A program made the translations under genes and the position numbers. The notes beneath the pieces were generated by a model. It saw only the letters and a program-made list of their open reading frames with translations, did no database searches and was not told the origin of the DNA. A DNA stretch of 64,000 nt from positions 7,337,501-7,401,500 of the forward strand of contig JBAIZL010000008.1 of NCBI GenBank assembly GCA_036971475.1, read 5' to 3'. Position 1 is the stretch's first letter. The number at the start of each line of letters is the position of its first letter. Below, piece after piece: positions 34,027 through 45,677 of this stretch. This stretch comes from Prosapia bicincta (Eukaryota; Arthropoda; Insecta; Hemiptera; Cercopidae).

Positions 34027-35164
34027 TGCAGCGTAACTGATTCTAATATGAAACTTTAAAATATTATACTAAAGACAAACAGGCTGATGGGTTTCGATTT
34101 TGTAAAAAGGTTGTGATTTTTGTGTAGAGTTAAAACATGAGGAAGTACAAAATGCTTGCATCCTCTGTCCTTCTATAGAGGGAAACAATGGAAGAACCTA
34201 CATAAAAACTTACTGTGTATTTATAACTTTTTTAAATTATTATTTCATAATAATCGTTAATATTCATTATACACCCACCAGAATACGAGGGCACGGAAGA
34301 ACCCTCTCTATAAATAAGTACTGCAGTACCTAGTCCGCCTCTTGGATCACTTCGTACCGATCTAACTTGGGTAACTAAAAATAAAGGAGCTGCCCGCTTG
34401 AAGCAGTGGACATTTGGAGAAGTCAAGATATATTCCAATTTTTGTAGGGAAAATGTTTTTATGAACCGTCTACATTCTACGAATAATGTGGCCGCCCTTG
34501 TTTCTATAAAAGCAATCGTTATGTTTTAATGTACAGAAGTTACTTAGGGATGACGAAATGAATTCAACAAAACTATCTTCCATTCCATGCGAAAAAGCTT
34601 TCATGGAGGGCTTAATGTGGAACCACATCCACGCATGGGCCGCCTTCACCACAGCACGATGTGGCCGTACAACGGACTAGGAGCTACAGACAGACACAGT
34701 CCTTCCATCACGACCGGGGTCTCATACCTAATAGCACCGTCTCGGCGTAATAACAGTTGTGCCCTTACGTCCGCGTGGTGCACTACTACCCGTGCATTGC
34801 ATAACTCCACTTTCCCACGCTCTGACGTTTCGGGAGCCTGTGTTCAATCACTCTCTCTCCAGTCCTAATGAATATGTTTTACTCGGGGCCGTGTGCTTCT
34901 TCGCATCGTTCTACTGCGAAATTAATTTGGAGCCGCAAATATTTTTTTTAATGCTTTCTAAATAGAGAAATCACGATGTTTTGAGCATCCTTTAGCATTC
35001 AAGATATGACATTGTAACTAAGCATTTACTATAATTACACACTTCTAATGGTTTCGGACATCAAATAATTTTGTATGTTACTCTGAAGGTCCTTAAATTT
35101 ACTTTTTACATTGTTAAAACCTAAGATTTACAGACCTTTAAAGGTCCTTCCTGTGATCTTCGTA
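34027..35164. other. Unassigned sequence
   Basis: No gene is recognised. Around 34580-34870 the sequence is GC-richer with open frames on both strands, but it has no motif. Confidence 0.4.
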
Positions 35165-35892
35165 CATTTACAACCATAGACTCGGTAAATCTTAGGCCTT
35201 ACCTCAGAGATGGTAAATTTTAGGCCTTACCTAAGAGACACGGTAAGTCTTGGGCGTTACCTCAGAGACGGTAAATGTTAGGCCTTACATCAGAGATGGT
35301 AAATCTTAGGCTTTCCCTCAGAGACGGTAAATCTTAGGCCTTACCTCAGAGACGGTAAATCTTAAACCTTACCTCAGATATACAGTAAATCTTAAGCCTT
35401 CTCAGAGACACGGTAAATATTAGGCCTTACCTCAGAGACTTGGTAAATCTTAGGCCTTACCTCAGAGACGGTAAATCTTAGGACTTACCTCAAAGACGGT
35501 AAATCTTAGGCCTTACCTCAGAAACACAGTAAATCGTAAGCCTTATCTCAGAGACACGGTAAATCTTAGACCTTACCTCAGAGACGACAAATCTTAGGCC
35601 TTACCTCAGAGACGGTAAATCTTAGGCCTTACCTCAAAGACACAGTAAATCTTAAACCTTATCTCAGAGACACGGTAAATCTTAGGCCTTACCTCAGAGA
35701 CACAGTAAATCTTAAGCCTTATATCAGAGACACGGTAAATATTAGGCCTTACCTCAGAGACGGTAAATCTTGGGCCTTACCCCAGACACGGTAAATCCTA
35801 GGCCTTACCTCAGAGACACAGTAAATCTTAAGCCTTATATCAGAGACACGGTAAATATTAGGCCTTACCTCAGAGACACGGTAAATCTTACC
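35165..35892. repeat. 27-30-bp degenerate minisatellite, about 25 copies
   Basis: The unit is GGTAAATCTTAGGCCTTACC then TCAGAGAC, with or without an extra AC. Two main forms intermix: CGGTAAATCTTAGGCC and CAGTAAATCTTAAGCC. Copies vary more than in the other arrays. Confidence 0.92.
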
Positions 35893-36184
35893 AAACCTAA
35901 CCTTTTAATCCCCGCTCTCTTTACTAGAAAAATAAAATATATATAGTATATATTTGGAAATATTGATTGTTTTATTCCCCTCATCAACATTCTTTGATAA
36001 AAGCTGACTATTCCTAATCTTTGGTTGAGGCCTGAAAATTCATCTTGTGTTTATAGCATCCTAATATTTACCAATAATCGGCCTTTAGCAGTAACAAAAC
36101 ACGCACAGCACGCTCAGAGCTGAAGTGATACGATAATAATGTCCAAAGATAGTTTGTATAGTTAAATATACAGGGAAGAGAGGA
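35893..36184. other. Unassigned AT-rich spacer
   Basis: Nothing is recognised between the minisatellite and the hairpin element. Confidence 0.4.
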
Positions 36185-36359
36185 ATCCACATTGGTACAC
36201 AGTATTCCTAACCATAACATGTTTCGGTGACCTTGCTGTCCTCATCAGTGATGAAACTACACTCGCCGACTGCCCATTGGAGTTTAGATTCATTTATGAT
36301 GAGGGCAACCTGGTTGCCGAAACGTGTTATGGTTAGGAGTAATGTGTACCAATGTGGAT
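36185..36359. mobile_element. Penelope-type inverted terminal repeats with two hammerhead-like cores
   Basis: The arms 36185-36247 and 36297-36359 are reverse complements, starting ATCCACATTGGTACACA at the outer end. The minus strand of the left arm has CTGATGAG ... CACCGAAACATG. The plus strand of the right arm has ATGATGAG, then GGCAAC, CTG, GTTGCC and GAAACGTG, with a perfect 6-bp stem but the first core base C changed to A. The 49-bp centre is unrelated. No protein is encoded. Confidence 0.82.
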
Positions 36360-39300
36360 ACCATAATAATATCACAAAATCCGGTCTAATACTATATCAA
36401 GAGAACAACTGTAGGCTACCTTTAATGTGGCCTCCGTATCTACGACAATGTATAAACAAAGACGACCCCTTGCTTTGTCCACAATTACCGAGCATTTCTG
36501 ACGGTTATACGTGGCAGTGTATGGGTGCTTGCCTCGCGGTCACTCCCCCGGGTCACAATAAACAGATGGCAGTGGGCGAGGCAATGCAAGCAAGGAAGAC
36601 GTAACACTACACGCGGATCCTCTCTGATGCATGGGAAAGCCGAAGATTAAGCAGGCTGTGGCAACAATGCATCCTTGCATTCTTTCATTTTGTTAGTGAA
36701 GTTGACGTAAATTACTAACTTGGCCGAGTAAAGCACGAGATAAAATGTCAGATTAAGAATAAGAAATTGTGTTTCTCGGAGTAATTTGACGAGATATCCT
36801 GAGAACGTGATATAACACGAGTTGTGATGTAACCATGGCAACTGACACATCACTTCTACTTTAAACACATTTTTCTACTTGTCATATAAAAAAATATACA
36901 GCTTACTTTTCCTATATAAATAAAGGCAACAGCCTTTATACAAGTATATTTATTTTTCAATAGGTTTTATGAAATAATTTTATTGATTTTTTATTAAATT
37001 TATATTTTGATTTATATTTATAAATGAAATTACATGAATTGAGTTAGATCGGGCTTGGTGCAAAAAAATCAAGTTGGTAGCCCTGCGTTAAGATGTACTT
37101 CATAGACACGTGTCGGGGCCAAGTACCTCGGCAATGTATGACGTCATGGCGGTACCCAAGACGGCCACCGCCGCCTCTGTTTTCCGACTCGGAATTCACT
37201 AACTCACTTTCCAAGTGGAATTACCTGGCAAAAGTATGTAACAATGGAAGTAAGACAAGTTGCACGACTTTCCCAGTGGGAGCTTCCCTTTAAAGACAAG
37301 AAATCTCAAGATAATGCTAGAACCTGTGGGAAGTCCTGGAGAGAGTAAAAGATCTCTTACAATGTTATCATACCAAAGAGTAGAAGAAACGTGTTTAAAT
37401 TTCACTTGCCTGCAAATTCCAAGAGGTGGAGTGACTTTTCCCATGTTACGCTACCTTCCATGTACCAAAATTGTAATTTCCACGTACTTTTACAGTAAAT
37501 ATACTGTTCGAATTAACAACTTGAGCTGTATCTATTCTTAGAGTCTATTTACTAACTGCTACATATTAGTGGACATTTTCACTACTACCGCTTCCAATGT
37601 CCTTCCGGTCTTTGTAACCACACTCCACTGGCTAAGTAGATTCCTCCCTTACACCCTTGGTGTGTTTCTTTGTATCACCGTTGTCGAGTGCTCACCCCTT
37701 TAAACATTTGTTTGCCTTCTGTACTCTTGTAGGACTCTGTCCGCTTCGTTGAGTGCATATATACTTCCGACATCCTTAGCATGCTAATCCTAGCGTGGCG
37801 CTTGTAGTTGTAGGTTTTCTATGCTCAGGGATGATGGTTTGCTAGTACCGGTGTAGCAAGCTCCGAGATGTATCTGGATCTATACAGCTCTTCGGGTCGT
37901 TTCAACGTACAAACTGTTGTTCTATAACTCAAAAATATCTTTCTCTGTGTTTTATTATTTCTGTGTTTTACCGGGGAACAGTCAGGCACCTCCCTCCAGT
38001 GGGAAGTCACCTCCCTTCACCTCGGTGGAGAGGGTTACTTCGGATAAGCAAACCTTCGTTCCGTCCAGAAGTAGGAGTAAACGAGAGACACATCTTTATA
38101 ACGCCGATAGAGAATAGGTCTAATCCAGGCACGTGATTTGGCTCACGTGACGACATGCCCCTCCCCTCCTATATCCTCTAACAGGGTGTTTCACTTCCCT
38201 ACCACTATACCCCTTATATTCAAACCTCTCTTTTCTATCCTTCCAAGGTAATATGTACTTGCTGGTCCCCTTAAAAAAAAAACAATACAAAAGGAAATTC
38301 AGTTGAATTAATTTGCTTTCAGTCATGATGATGGATTTATTTTTTTTTTTTTCAAAAAACCTACGAAGAGTTGAAATTGAGGAAGAACCTATTACAATTA
38401 TATACCAGCGCAAAATGTTGCAGATACTGGTGAAAGTATAGCTAGTGTATGTACAGTTAGCATGTGTTGGAGGCCGGTCGAGCCGACGCGATGCTGTGTC
38501 GTGAAGACATCTGGCCATCGAATAACCTTGTTGCTTCACGAAGCTTTTATTCCGTCGCAATAAGAAGAAACCATAACCCTAAGGAACTCATCGAACTGCT
38601 TTTAACTGAATTTTCTAGTAAAGTAAAATATAATCAGCTTGCCGAAGAGTCGTTTCTTCTACAAAGTGAAATCTCCGAGCAATAGAGTAAAAAGCCAGAG
38701 GGAAGTGGACCAATGAAATGAAACCAGCACTGTAACAGATTGGTCTAAAATCAAAACCTCAACATAATAAACAGACAAAACAACTCGTTCTGGTTGTACT
38801 TGCTAAATTGTTAAGAAGTTAATTGAGATGGGAGGCCGACTAGTACTGGTCACACAAACAAGACGAACATGGAGAGATGCTACAAACCCGTCTGCTAGCC
38901 ACGAACGTAGTAAGACAGGCAAAACACTATCTCATACTTCAATTTCATTGTAATAAAACCAACACAAAATGTTTCACTTGTATACACGAATAATTTACAA
39001 CCGTTTTTTGTTTAGTTAGTAGAAATAACATTATTTTACGAAGTACTGGATCTGAAATCTGATGTTTGTATGAGGTACGTACGGTACTAGATTTTTCAGT
39101 AGGGATTGTTAACGTAGTAGATTTTAACGTGAAAGAGGAAACGGCGTCAAAAGCTAAGGAAACTTAATGACTTTAACGCTGGAAAAGGAGTGGGACCGCC
39201 AAATCAAAAGTTCGGATAGTAGTAATTATATAGTCAGCAAAATATGGTGGTAATTTGAGGATAAGGGTAGGAAAAATGGTGTTAAACTGTAACGAGGAAA

Positions 39301-40914
39301 TTTTTTAAGGTTAAAAGTACCATATCTAAAGGTAAGAATAAAGAGATACGGTGGAATTTGAGGAAAGGAGAAAATGATGGTTCGTCTGTAACAATAAATG
39401 TTTCAAAGGTTCCGTTGCGTTTTTGCGGGTAAAACTAAATCGAAGGTGGGTCTTCTTAAAGGGTCAAAAGACTACTGTCGTAAGAGAAGAGTAGAGGAGA
39501 AATTGTGTACGACTGTTAGACACGACTGCTAGTGTTGGCATCCTCGATGTGAGAGAAAACATTCCTGTTGAGATTCCTGTAGGAAGGTTAGCAGGAATAT
39601 AACCTGTATATATAAATCTAACTTTTGCAAGGTTTGACCAATTTTAATGTTTGTTAGGAATAAAGACCTCTATATTTATCTCTTTCTAATTAAAGAAAGT
39701 TATGAAGACTAAGGACGTCAAGGTAATAAACCGAAAAGTCAAGAGTTTAATATTCCTGTGTTTGTTTCTCAGATATATTTGTGTAAGCCCAAGCAAACAG
39801 TCCTTTTCTAAATACATTCGCGTTATTATGGAAATAGTTAATCTTGCGTGAAATAACATTTATTGCCGTTAAACTTAAGCAACATTATAGGACTTTATAA
39901 ATACCCCTGGTTGGCTATGGAGGCGTTTCTTAGGCGTGTTCGTGATGCACCTAGGACATCTTAAAAGTCTGCAGTAAAAGATAGAAGCGTTTATGTGCTT
40001 TACTCGGACATAGTTATGCTACAAAGTGCTTCTGAAAAAAAAAAAAAGAAATTAGAGGCTATTGTTGTTCTATAAAACGCGTTTTTTCTCCAAGTTTTCA
40101 TTAATAGAAAATTTTATTTATAAACTGTCTTGTCGGAACAATCTTTGAGTGGAGTAATCTGGGATACTACTCTACGTTAATATTAAATCTACGTTGCAAC
40201 AATGCAAAGCGCTTGGTGAAAAGAACACATTGACTTGAAGTGAAAAATCATCGAAGACAAAAAAATATGACAAGCTCTAGCTTCAATACCTCAACAGTTG
40301 CATGAGGAAGTATCGTGGTATAACGAAAGCTAGCGTCTAGGTGTTGTACAATGCACAAACCATGGCTACTCGCGTTGAATCTGTCACCGCGGCCGCAATG
40401 TCGGCCACACACTGGGTTAGGTCATGTCCCAACGCGTGGCCGCCCGAAGCCGGGTCTCGCGTCTGGACGGAAGCGTAAATCAAAGCGACACGCCCTCCTC
40501 TCAAGGTCATGACTGCGCGAACTCTATAAAAACCAAATTTTATTAATCCGAAACCGTCAAATTTGGACTGACAGGTTTTATTGTGGTATGGGACTCGCTG
40601 AATACTAAAACGTGGTCATTTTTATTATAAAACCCGGCGCAAAGATAAGATCACAAGTTGCTATAATAGCAAAGATCTGTCAGTCGGACATGAGTTGCTG
40701 CGCTGGAGGTAAGCTGCTTAGCTATGTCCGGATCGTAACAGCTGTTTTACCCAATAGCAGTTTACTCTCAAATTATAGTTTACAATATTTTTTAAAATTG
40801 GGGAAACCTTTTTAAGATGAACAAAAAATACATTTCCCTCATTTCATTCGTAGATTAAATTTATTACTCACTTCATAAAAATATACTATAAATGTTTAGC
40901 TTTTGTGAGTCAAT
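36360..40914. other. Unassigned sequence, about 4.5 kb
   Basis: No exon, RNA gene or tandem repeat is recognised. A pyrimidine-rich block at 38120-38280 ends in an A-run and may be retroelement debris. TTCGGATAGTAGTAATTAT near 39211 echoes the end of the 4.6 kb fold-back. Frames at 37199-37541 overlap on opposite strands and have no motif. Confidence 0.35.
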
Positions 40915-40998
40915 ATTACAGTCAATATTTTTCCCTCTAACGCGTTTCAATGATAAAGTCGCCGTGACCATCATCAGAATCTGTAGCTAAGTAACATG

Positions 40999-41062
<64 letters not shown>

Positions 41063-41505
41063 CTAGTAAGTGAACGTTTAATCGGTAAGGTTTATATCTG
41101 AGTTATAGTTTAAACATCTAAACGTTTGATAATAGAATGAAAATATTTGATGGAACCCCAATACCACAAAAATAATAAAAAATGACAAATAAAATAAGTT
41201 ACTTAAGATTAAACCCTTATGTACATTTCGATGACCATGTCATCATCATCAGAGGGTCTTATTACAAAATTACAATCTAGCAAACAAGAAGTTACAAACT
41301 AGAGTGATCTACTCTAGAATCATCACTCTAGTTTGTAACCATTATTTTTGTGGTATTGGGGTTCTTTCCAATATTTTCATTGTATTATATTGTACCACTG
41401 TGCTCTTGATATTGTATATGTTTAAATTATAGTTTATTTACACTTCTTTGTACACTGATGATAACTATGTATTTGAAACGAGTTTGAGGAAAATATTATT
41501 GACTG
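40915..41505. mobile_element. Nested Penelope-type inverted repeats around (TA)n
   Basis: The outer pair is 40915-40977 (minus core CTGATGATGGTC ... ATCATTGAAACGCG) and 41455-41505 (plus core CTGATGATAACT ... GAAACGAG), each ending in AATATTGACTGTAA-like sequence. The inner pair is 41137-41176 and 41340-41381, with shared GGAACCCCAATACCAC. Inside that, GTTACAAACTAGAGTGAT at 41291-41308 faces its complement at 41321-41338. A further core lies on the minus strand at 41226-41252: CTGATGA, T, GATGAC, ATG, GTCATC, GAAA. The (TA)n run is at 40999-41060. This looks like one element family inserted within another. Confidence 0.8.
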
Positions 41506-43586
41506 TAACTGATGCTCGATATCATTTAATTACTTTATGAAAATGTATTTAATAGGGTTTTGTAACCAATATAAAAGTAGTATCACACAGGCGTGTGTGA
41601 GTGTGGGGGGGAGAGTAGTTTTATTTCAGATGGGACCCCAACCAAGCAAAGCCAAACCCCCTACCCCTACCTAACACCATCCATTCTCCCTTATTCTTCT
41701 TCTTACAAGGAGTGTAACGGGTGGGCGACTTCATTACTCCGATAGACAGTATTTCTACTTCATGAAGGCGACATTACACCCGTAACGCCCTACTATCTTC
41801 CCCTATTTCCTCTACCACAAGGGTTGTCCCTATATAAACCCTATCTATACTCTCAATCCTTTCCTCCTCCAATACCGACAATGCTTGCTGGCCTTGAAAC
41901 AATAACATACTCTCCATACGGGATGATCCGTGAACGGCCTAATTTTAAAATAATAGATAAAACATAAGTAACCTATGTCTCCACTTTAATATGAGATAAC
42001 GTCTTCACCTTTACCATAAAGGATTGACTTCCTATGGATTAATCTCAGCTAACCTAGAACAATAGCTTTGCTGCTGTAATGTGGGTAAATTGAAACCGAA
42101 TAGTTGGCAGAAATGCTATTATTATAGTTCACTTCAACAAATCTACGATATGACAGTCAGGTGCTGGGATGGGCTACTTGGCAGCACATTCCATCTCAGT
42201 TTTCACCTCCGCATCCGTTACAAGACCCTTACAGACGACCTTGAGAACGACAAATAATTTGTTACGACGCCCTCTGCAATTTACATACAATGAATCTCGC
42301 AGCAATGAGCTTGACAGACCTAACATGCCATGCTTGGTGAAACGTTACTGAAATATCGATAAAGGCAGATTTGGTCTGGTGCCCCTTAAGGAGCACTAGA
42401 GGGCTTGGGTTTTGTCAAATTTGCCCAAAGGCAAAGTATCAAATTTTCTTCAAAACTTTCTTCTTTCGTTCTACTGTACCTGGGGCGTAGTCAGAGGTTT
42501 TTTTTCAGAATTAGGTTCTTAGTCAGTAAATGGGAAGTTGGTTTTTATGGAAGGAGCATTGAAGGGAGAGTCATAACCACTAATTTGGGGAAAGGATTTC
42601 CCGGATGGAGGGTCGTAGTTAATAACTGCGGAAGTGGTTTTTTGAGAATTCAAGATATAACACGATCAAAGTATCTCAAAGCAGAAAAGATCTCACAGCT
42701 CATGCTTTGCACTTTGTACTTTATGGTCATTTAAATGTTTAGTTTTATTTTCGAAATTTCAGGTAGTTCTGAGTAGTTCTAGTTTAGTTCTGTCATTGCA
42801 CTGGATTGGGCACTGTACTGTACAATCTGTTCCATAGCAGCCATTTTCCTTTTTTCAGTACTCTCTACTCGTCCTTTCTAACACAAACTCTATATCTCCT
42901 GACGAGTTACTCTAACAAGAAGCATCCCCTTCGAATCCGTATTCAATGCGAACGCTTATAAGTGACTGTTATGCTGGGTCTAGTGCCGCTGCGATATATC
43001 CATGTCGGAGACAATAGCCGCACGAGCCAAACCACATCGCCTTACCTTAGCCGTTCGCCTGTCGACAAGTCACTCCATCACGCCTTGTCTAAATGCCTGA
43101 CACAACGCCCTCGCTCCGTATTTGACAGCTTGAAAAATTAACAAATAATCTTTCATTTTCCAATGAACCTAATAAAGTGAAGATCCCAAGAGGGCCGCGC
43201 CACTTTGCAAAGGAAATCTCTTGCGGCTGTCATAGCGTTATATATGTGGTTACGTTAAGCGTTGAGTCACTCAGTAATATTTTGCATAACTCAAATATTT
43301 CTTCTTCTTAGCCATATTTCTTTCTTCCCACACATCAGATAATATTTCATGTCTTGTTGAAAAAGTTTGTCAAAGCACCATTTACAGTTAACATTTATAT
43401 ATGTTTAGAAATAAATCTCTTCCGCCTTTTTAACGGCTCACTCCTTCCTTCTGTCCCTCATTCTTTTCTGTTCCACACAACGCCAAAAAAATTAATTCTT
43501 TTATCACGCTGCTTCTTCTACACCTTCATAAAGGTCTCTGTTGGTCGTCTGTTTCCCTATCGTGAGCTAACCGTTGAAGTATGGGC
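41506..43586. other. Unassigned sequence, about 2.1 kb
   Basis: No gene is recognised. 41640-41945 is pyrimidine-rich and could be a retroelement tail. GGGGCGTAGTCAGAGG near 42483 resembles the end of the hAT MITE at 12694, so a partial copy may start there. Frames at 42169-42734 show no motif. Confidence 0.35.
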
Positions 43587-43631
43587 GTGGCCTCCAACTT
43601 GTATCAGTAACTAATACAAGATGGAGGCCAC
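43587..43631. repeat. Short near-perfect palindrome
   Basis: GTGGCCTCCAACTTGTAT (43587-43604) faces ATACAAGATGGAGGCCAC (43614-43631), separated by 9 bp. It could be a fold-back remnant or a terminal-repeat junction. No flanking duplication is seen. Confidence 0.75.
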
Positions 43632-43875
43632 TACACTTAAATGTAGCGGAATGGTTAGAGAATCTTATGTAGCGCCAAGTAGATTAGTTACCCGAGTAGG
43701 TCTTTGCGCCTTCTGTGATATCTCTCGTTGTAGGATTTATATGAGATTTTTTAAAATCTGCTATGTGTCTGATTTCTTTTCGCCGAGAAATAACAGTTTA
43801 GCACCTCCTCTTCATGCCGTGACGTAACAGGAGGCTGGTTCACAGATACGTTCTACTTAATAGTGACCACACGCA

Positions 43876-44170
43876 GGTGACGTCTGTCTGTGAACCTGCC
43901 TGACTAAAGGAACATTGCACATACGCATCACCTAAATAGCGTTCTCATTTATGCACAATTACGTATAGGGGAAAGTGTATACGAAAATGAAATTTCAACA
44001 CTCGCTGAATAATATATGGAAGGTGACGTCTGTCTGTGAACCTGCCTGGCTGAAGGAACACTCCACATAATCACCTAAATAGCTTTCTCATTTATGGTCA
44101 ATTGCGTATAGGGAAAGTATATACGATGATGAACTCTCAACACTCACTGAATAATATATGGAAGGTGATG
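43876..44170. repeat. About 146-bp tandem duplication
   Basis: GGTGACGTCTGTCTGTGAAC starts at 43876 and again at 44022. Downstream blocks (GCGTATAGG, CACTCGCTGAATAATATATGG and relatives) follow in the same order. A third partial start lies at 44163. The two copies differ by several percent. Confidence 0.88.
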
Positions 44171-44256
44171 AATACTGGGTAATACTGGTCAAGTGCTTCT
44201 AAATGGAGTAACATGTCAGTTGACTGCGACAAACTGAACCCCTTTTTATTGCTTCA

Positions 44257-44275
44257 CATACACACACACACACAT

Positions 44276-44322
<47 letters not shown>
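44257..44322. repeat. (CA)n microsatellite
   Basis: CA runs are broken once by TCACATA. Confidence 0.95.
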
Positions 44323-44324
<2 letters not shown>

Positions 44325-45620
44325 CTCGTGTCGCTTTTAGAGGTAATCCTGTTGGATATCAGTGAAAGTACAACAGTGCCGCAGACCAGAAAGTTTCCCA
44401 ACAGGAATCACTATTTACAAACAATATTTGATATAACCTCTGACCGAGGCCAATTAAATAATCGAAATAATTGTGAAAGTAATTTTTAGTGTGTGAAAGG
44501 TCCGAGTTCGTGATCCGCGGGACAAGTGTTGCCGCCCGGGGATCTCGCGTGTTAGAAAGTCCGCCGCGAGATCCCATCTTGAGACAGTTCCATGGGAAAG
44601 TGAGACGCGACCGGGTCCAACATGTGACTCCGCAGTGTAAACAGACTTCCAGACAAAAGCGTTTAACCTTTGGCCCATCAATCACTTTCACGAAGTCATT
44701 GTCCGATAGCTATCTGTATGAGTGCAAGAAGTCGGTCCCACTTAGCTTGTCGCTGTGTTACCTAACCTGTCCGTTCAGCGCGGCTGTCTCGGGACCTATA
44801 ATCAAGAATTATTCTCTGGGAATTAGTGTCAAATTAAATAAGCATCGGGGGCGGAACAGTTAGTAATAATTAATGCCCGATTCGTCACAACCTCTCGTGT
44901 TCAGACCATCTACCAGTTACCAATATGCCAATAATATTACAATACAAACGTATCTTTGCGACGTAGACAGTCATTAGAAACCCGGGATGGTAATAAACTT
45001 GGCAAAGATAATCCAAAAATAATACATTTTCGAAAAAATACAAAAATAACCTCCTTTAAAAAAGCTTATAATTGCAAGTTTCCTTTATGAAGAAAATTAT
45101 TTTGCTATATTACACTACAAGATCGTATCTATACGGTATAAATTCGGATATGTTAGGTTGAAAATAACTATATTTAAGTAGCTAACCGGTTGCTGAATGG
45201 AAGTAAATTCCATCTTGAGTCAGTAATGCAAAAACGTGAAAGACATTCCGTTTAGACATTATCACAAGATGAGCACCATTTTGTGGTTAGACTAAGTTAA
45301 AAAATTATATTTATTTCTTCTAACCAAACCTAACCTAATCGACTACTTTATAGCTATATTGTAATCTACTATAATGTAGAAGCACTAAGCGTGTAAAGAT
45401 ATTATCTCCCCCGTCTTCTTGATGACTATTTACATTCATGGTTCAATTTGTATCATAAATGAGAATGTGATGACTCTCTCTTCATTCAAGTATCTGCTAA
45501 ATTCACTGCACTTAACGGCGAGTACAGCAAACCATAAATAATACAAAATATGAATAATTAATGGTTCTTTCCTTCGTTAGATAATAGCAGAAAGTGCAAT
45601 GCCGCGAATAGAACACGACG
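44323..45620. other. Unassigned sequence with a GC-rich segment and hairpin
   Basis: A GC-richer part at 44480-44780 contains an 11-bp perfect inverted repeat, GGGATCTCGCG (44539-44549) / CGCGAGATCCC (44575-44585). A 124-codon plus-strand frame (44489-44863) and a 110-codon minus-strand frame overlap here; neither is recognisable. The phrase AACCGGTTGCTGAA at 45184 is shared with 30390 and 30508. Confidence 0.4.
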
Positions 45621-45677
45621 CCAGAACCACGGTATATAGAATAGGCCCCTTACTCTATATACCGTGGCCAGAACCAC
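45621..45677. mobile_element. 37-bp palindromic insert between 10-bp direct repeats
   Basis: CCAGAACCAC at 45621-45630 and again at about 45667-45676 flanks a palindrome. Its arms are CCACGGTATATAGA (45627-45640) and TCTATATACCGTGG (45654-45667). The direct repeats overlap the palindrome at CCAC. It may be a very short fold-back insertion or the product of templated repair. Confidence 0.55.

Noticed and set aside
36227..36604. 125-residue plus-strand frame as a gene
   Set aside because: It begins inside the inverted terminal-repeat unit and shows no domain.
44489..44863. 124-residue plus-strand frame as a gene
   Set aside because: It overlaps a 110-residue frame on the other strand in GC-rich sequence, which makes stop-free stretches likely. 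No domain is recognised.
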